In this document: piece by piece, positions 61,001-64,000 of the stretch
Layout: each line of letters starts with the position of its first letter
Numbering within the stretch: the first letter of the stretch is position 1
Source of the DNA: Sarcocystis neurona
Taxonomy: Eukaryota > Apicomplexa > Conoidasida > Eucoccidiorida > Sarcocystidae
Reading direction: 5' to 3'
NCBI GenBank assembly: GCA_000727475.1
Contig: KL647291.1
Location: forward strand, 3,641,434-3,705,433
Length of the DNA: 64,000 nucleotides
Made by a program: the position numbers and the translations under genes
The notes under the pieces: model-generated
Databases searched by the model: none
Told to the model about the DNA's origin: nothing
Seen by the model: only the letters and a program-made list of their open reading frames with translations

Positions 61001-61016
61001 TCGAGTATCCTGCTGA
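41326..61016 (+). CDS. LRRC9: LRRC9-type leucine-rich repeat protein, about 26 exons
   Basis: LRRC9 is a long multi-LRR protein conserved in many flagellated eukaryotes; its biochemical role is not established. Exons: 41326-42464, 43376-43635, 43991-44243, 44706-44859, 45213-45425, 45819-46027, 46751-46888, 47029-47112, about 47237-47393, about 47505-47575, about 48442-48628, 49575-49665, 49870-50008, 50720-51127, 51536-51986, 52728-52950, 53557-53686, 53840-54524, 55072-55376, 55736-55975, 56442-56583, 56906-56998, 57792-58030, 58537-58656, 59689-60017, 60844-61016. The protein is about 2170 residues; human LRRC9 is near 1450. Besides LRR blocks, diagnostic non-LRR segments occur in family order: NPVCRLKNFETFCLYHMPRL, HLYYSMKLQLLKRQF, TVGNISFEEG, VGKIRRVHNRMLEMRFNEQ, LFYGLDPE and NPDMVLPLYHVTFEYV. 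Phases agree at nearly all joins; exons 9-11 and both ends are tentative. Only flagellated microgametes make cilia in coccidia, so male-gamete expression is inferred. Confidence 0.8.
43376..45425 (+). CDS. LRRC9: LRRC9-like gene, exons 2-5: first LRR block and its cap
   Basis: Exons 43376-43635, 43991-44243, 44706-44859 and 45213-45425. They encode about five LRRs: LTELTLVCQGLKSL, LNKLVVSDNKLRSLQG, LQFVDASFNRIKRL, LVEIHAADNRIQEI and LQRVNLSSNRI. Then come the LRRC9-specific LHLADFDFSRSQNPVCRLKN and a helical segment VEAVAQTCKRNHLYYSMKLQ. Each join keeps phase (1, 2, 0). The order and spacing match the N-terminal part of animal LRRC9, which is the main reason for the gene name. Confidence 0.82.
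43721..43836. repeat. Imperfect 58-bp tandem duplication in intron 2 of LRRC9-like gene
   Basis: ACGTTGTTCACGT occurs at 43721 and again at 43779. It is followed in both copies by related CTCCAGxGTGA and TTGAATTTA/TTTACAATT sequence. The copies are diverged. Confidence 0.5.
45819..47112 (+). CDS. LRRC9: LRRC9-like gene, exons 6-8: central non-LRR domain, first half
   Basis: Exons 45819-46027, 46751-46888 and 47029-47112. Exon 6 starts after a fine acceptor (CTCGCTCGTCTGTGTAG) and ends TG/GTGGGG. The alternative of reading on adds Arg-rich noise. Joined, they give TVGNISFEEGNSSMDWFKNV, then RLVQARFRAEDYSSLGLRGV with KIRRVHNRMLEMRFNEQ, then DVFVEGYGAKTEVLFYGLDP. These are the LRRC9 segments around FEEG, the Val-His-Asn-Arg turn and the Leu-Phe-Tyr-x-x-Asp-Pro strand. 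All phases are 2. Confidence 0.78.
47237..48628 (+). CDS. LRRC9: LRRC9-like gene, exons 9-11 (tentative)
   Basis: Exon 9 is about 47237 (or 47252) to 47393 and ends GAA/GTATGT. Exon 10 starts at 47505 after ATTCTTCAG and encodes DVLILSPVVATTW and SCDEPF, like the LRRC9 Val-Ser-Asn-Ser-Leu region; its donor near 47567-47577 is unclear. Exon 11 ends at 48628 before GTAAGCCG and encodes SVAEGSAMIFPPGEVLICRA, like the family's Ile-Ile-x-Lys-Val-Phe strand; its acceptor is probably 48441. A second open frame from 47530 competes with exon 10. Sequence similarity is weakest here, so boundaries are guesses. Confidence 0.45.
49575..51127 (+). CDS. LRRC9: LRRC9-like gene, exons 12-14: central domain, second half
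   Basis: Exons 49575-49665, 49870-50008 and 50720-51127, phases 1 then 2. The join of exons 13 and 14 (CAATG/GTACGT to CTCCTGTAG/G) gives DDKQWWILNPDMVLPLYHVT then FEYVV, equivalent to the conserved LRRC9 stretch with Trp, Asp-x-x-Leu-Val-Leu-Pro and Glu-Phe-Glu-Tyr. Exon 14 then adds about 90 Ser/Pro/Gln-rich residues missing from animals. A rival donor TAC/GTAAGA four bases after the chosen one would be out of phase with exon 14. Confidence 0.78.
51536..54524 (+). CDS. LRRC9: LRRC9-like gene, exons 15-18: second LRR block
   Basis: Exons 51536-51986, 52728-52950, 53557-53686 and 53840-54524. LRRs include ELRLAWNKIVAVEDLF, LVLLDLSYNTIEEVLAF, LITLDLSYNLLEDLH, LQHLRLKGNPVHM and LRIVNLQKNRLKTL. 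A C-terminal LRR cap VLPNLLRLEDEDLH closes exon 17. Exon 16 ends ATTATAG/GCAAGT, a GC donor, with exon 17 in phase (G+GC makes Gly). Exon 18 is read here as one exon from 53840; its first 220 bases are also open in a second frame reachable from an acceptor four bases later (KDVGITVPADTCLYTEEQLI), so an extra intron is possible. Confidence 0.75.
52951..53556 (+). other. Probable GC-AG intron in the LRRC9-like gene
   Basis: The only donor that keeps both LRRs and phase is ATAG/GCAAGT, a perfect match to the rare GC-type donor. The acceptor is ATCCGCTGCAG/GC. No usable GT lies nearby: the next one (GTCCCC) is a poor match and would break the frame. Confidence 0.65.
54961..55028. repeat. CA microsatellite, about 68 bp
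   Basis: A long (CA)n run interrupted by GCACGCACGC lies in the intron between LRRC9-like exons 18 and 19, about 45 bp upstream of the exon 19 acceptor. Confidence 0.9.
55072..61016 (+). CDS. LRRC9: LRRC9-like gene, exons 19-26: C-terminal LRR array
   Basis: Exons 55072-55376, 55736-55975, 56442-56583, 56906-56998, 57792-58030, 58537-58656, 59689-60017 and 60844-61016, all phase-matched (2,2,0,0,2,2,1). Typical repeats are LRHLDIGDNQIKELPF, LRVLVLTGNLLCKLPDY, LKELCLDDNDICTL, LVVLNLAGNNLTAVEGL, LQELNLSRNKIRR and LRFLNVSRNRIKELL. Caps occur at NGLKVLDGVQV and VLRFLPYLEELDY. The Gln/Pro/Ser-rich tail ends in exon 26 with SRPAKSSRRVSC and stop. Without the last splice, the frame would stop at 60133 instead. 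Confidence 0.82.
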
Positions 61017-63284
61017 ACAAGACGTGAGCCGCGCAATACTGCGGCCGCAAATAAAGCGAAGGCCCCCTTTTTATCTCCCAGGATCTGTAAACGCTATCTT
61101 GCTCGGCAAGCACAGTTCTTGCGCCAGCTCTGTCGGTTGCGTACGTAATCGAATTCAGTTGATTGTACGCTTCTGCCTTTCAGCTACGCGGTTGGCAAAC
61201 GCCGCTGTTACTCAAAAGCATGCAACTCTTTGTGTGACATGATGGTGCAGTATAAGGACCGGCCTGCTCGTCACCCTAGGGGGAATGGGCTTTTTCACCC
61301 TGTGTGGAGTACGCTTGTGTCTACAGCAAGACGGTAGGCCAATGAAGTTACCATTTCCTACTGGTAGCTATGCTGCATCTGGACGGGATTGGATGGAGCT
61401 TCACTCCTTACTGGTCTGTGTATACAAACCCGTGCATTTATATATCTGGAGTGTGCACGCGCGTAAATCCGTGCAGGCACGTACGGAAAAACATAGCGTA
61501 CTTGTGCTACCTTCACAAACACAGTAATAAGTCGTGACGAGCGCGGCAGCAACTGCAGTCTCACACGCCTTATGCGTCACAATACCCGCTTTCTCCTTGC
61601 CACGTTCTCGGTGTCGCTCCAACAACGTGCAACCCGAAGATTACAAGAGCCCTCTCGTCTTTAGAAAAAAGTGACTGGGTCTTGTAAAATTCCACGGGCG
61701 CATCTCATATGAGGTCTGTGCCCCAGGTTGTTTACATTTCATGAAGTGACGCGCACAACCACAGGCTGAAGCGCCGATAGTCATACTGGAGGAATAAATT
61801 TGCTCTCCAGTGCAGCATGCCATCTCATGCACTTTTGTCTCTCTTCAACAAAGAGGGGTCGATTGTACCGCAAAGGAAGCAAAAGAGACAAGAAGCGATA
61901 CACATAAACTGTGTGTCTTTTTGCGAAGCCACTCCACTGGGCTTCTTTGGCGGAGACGAGCCGCCGCAATAAAATCTGCTGCTTCGCGTGTAAACGACGG
62001 CCAGGAGTAGCGTAGGAGAGCCTGAAGCACAATACACGTAATGAGGCCGTAGTAGACGAAGGACTGGCTTACTTACCAGCGTACGCTTCTGTATCGTGCA
62101 AGCCACGCGCAGCACTATTTGAGAAGGGCATAAAATATGGACGATTCAAATGTGTGAACATTGTCCGCGACGGACGAACTGGTAGGCTACATTCGTGCGG
62201 TGCAGCAAGCATGCGTAGGCGCCACAAACGGATAGGAAAAATTCGAAACAATGAAACCCTCTACCGACATCCTTCAGGTAAGTAACGAAGGATACAGGAA
62301 ACAGATGATAAAAAGCCAGAGGGACAGAAAGACCACAGATGCGACCCGGACCTGCAGTCAGTAAAGCACAGAACACATCCACACACGCATACAATTGTCG
62401 TCTGCCACAACTAACACACACAAGTAAAAGTTTGTGATCTACATGCAAATACATATATGTCTTTTTATATATTCTAGATAGAAATACCTCGATACGTGTG
62501 CACCTGTGTGAATAGTTGTCGACAGCAGTATGCTCCCGATTCCACTGGAAATGAACGAGTTCCACGAGTACAACACACTTGTGCCCCCGCCATTGTTTAT
62601 GCACCAGATAAAACTCCTGACTACTCGCGGCATATGTCACTGCTACCAGTGTCAGGGCAATTCAGACTTCAGAGTTAATGTATTGTTTGACGTCCCTTTG
62701 CAGACTTGTACAAGAAAGAAAGATTGATTCGTGCGCGTATGTACAAGTAAAGCAGATTAGTTATTATTCTGTGGGTACACATGTACAACGTAAAGCCCAC
62801 ACAATTCGCGGCTGCTTCGCTCTCTTCTACAATTTTTACTTGACTTGGACTAACTGTGGTTCAACCTTGCAAACCCCAAGAGTGCTCTCTGTTTGTAGTT
62901 TTTGTTTACGCACAAGCATGTTAAATTCAGGTATCTTATGTGGGAAGTGTGTGTCACTTTCATACCATCTCACACAGACATGCGCTAGCGGGCAAGTGTA
63001 ATCCACAACCCGTAAACACACACGTACGGGGGCGTGAGCAGGTGTCAGATGTTTTTCTAGAACCTCCACGTACATGTAACGGTGTCTGCGCTGCTTGTTT
63101 GCCCTGGCAGAGGGCGAGTGGTAATATAAGGCATGGTTGCGTGCTAATGCGCACTTCTATACTGTCGTTCGCTCCCCTGCAGAGTCGACGAAAAAGGGTG
63201 GCAAGTGCATTTGCATTTGATTACGTGCGCTTTCGTATACTTCCGAGCGTCTACCCGTTCGTGCATATATACGCATATACATAC

Positions 63285-63316
<32 letters not shown>

Positions 63317-64000
63317 GGATGTGCACCAATGTACGTACGCCTACGTCTACCACAGTGTACATTTGTCTCTTCCACTGCGCGAGTAGATGGTTACGAACGA
63401 TGTAGAAACGCATGAATCACCAGCCTGGCGTGCAACACAGATGTCAGACAAATGTCGCCTGTATCGCGACACAGCGAGATAGAAATGAGACCTACCCAAA
63501 ACCAGAGAGGCCTGTAGTCCAGGCGAAGCCCTGCAGACCCCAGAACATCCTCCCATTTTCGCCCTTCTTGAGGTGTCATCAGTCGTGGGTTTCGGTTGGG
63601 AGGGTCACGGCCTAGACCCACCTGGTCCACACACAAAATCACAAATAACGGGCATTACACGTAGCAGGCTCCCCCTGTAGCGCTCCCCCCCCATCCCCCG
63701 TCGTCTGTGACAGTTTGTCGATGTCCTGCACACAATGCGTAGGCCATTTGCCACGCGTGTGCTCCTTGCTCCTTCGCACTCTTCCGACACAAGAGTACCA
63801 CACCTTCGGAGTGCGAAACAGTAACTTGCTTGAGTGGAGGTAAGCTTTCCACTGGTTTCACATGCTGCTTATCCAAGTTCCAGACAGAGCCACACCACTG
63901 GTCACAATGATCCCGGCGACAGACATTTCGTGGGACCGTACAGGATCAAGGGGAGATCCGCGGCAAGAATGACACATTTCTCATAATCGCATGAAGCTGC
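61017..64000. other. Right-end interval without a supported gene
   Basis: No domain or splice-consistent gene is seen. A plus-strand frame at 62530-62727 (MLPIPLEMNEFHEYNTLVPP) has a coding-like composition and an ATG, but no recognised family and no good splice context. The rest consists of short frames and microsatellites. Confidence 0.5.
63289..63316. repeat. TA microsatellite
   Basis: An uninterrupted (TA)n run of about 14 units in otherwise unique intergenic sequence. Confidence 0.9.

Overview
The window looks like nuclear DNA of a coccidian apicomplexan, most likely an eimeriid (Eimeria or Cyclospora type). The signs are mixed base composition, multi-exon genes with GT-AG introns of 0.1-2.7 kb, abundant CAG/CTG-derived tracts, runs of Gln, Ala and Ser in proteins, and many CA/TA microsatellites. 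I see no bacterial features, operons or CRISPR arrays. The lineage call is inferred from style; no marker gene was compared.

I can support four protein-coding genes. (1) On the minus strand, from about 6.5 kb down to the left edge, there is an otubain-type deubiquitinase (peptidase C65). A 400-residue low-complexity N-terminal exon ends in the Asp/Cys catalytic motif and is followed by two clear catalytic-domain exons. The end of the gene is uncertain or lies outside the window. (2) On the plus strand, 18.0-23.1 kb, there is a four-span membrane protein of the COPI-associated type with a C-terminal EF-hand-like region, split by introns of 2.7 and 1.6 kb. (3) On the plus strand, 30.1-37.2 kb, there is a two-exon gene for a protein of about 1909 residues. 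It carries a PH-like domain that seems to be split by a Ser-rich insertion of about 650 residues. (4) On the plus strand, 41.3-61.0 kb, there is a gene of about 26 exons for an LRRC9-type leucine-rich-repeat protein with a Ser-rich N-terminal extension. I rebuilt it exon by exon. Intron phases agree at nearly every junction, and one intron appears to be GC-AG.

The spaces between genes: 6.6-18 kb is degenerate CTG/CAG-rich DNA with no recognisable gene. 23.8-30.1 kb has only weak candidate minus-strand exons and short tandem duplications. 37.2-41.3 kb holds a duplicated segment of about 80 bp, a perfect 17-bp inverted repeat, and a row of minus-strand fragments that may be a decayed Ty3/gypsy-like retroelement (RNase H then integrase zinc finger). 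61-64 kb has microsatellites and nothing convincing.

The four genes do not form one pathway. Ubiquitin editing, early secretory membrane traffic, phosphoinositide or protein binding, and a probable cilium/flagellum LRR scaffold simply lie next to each other.
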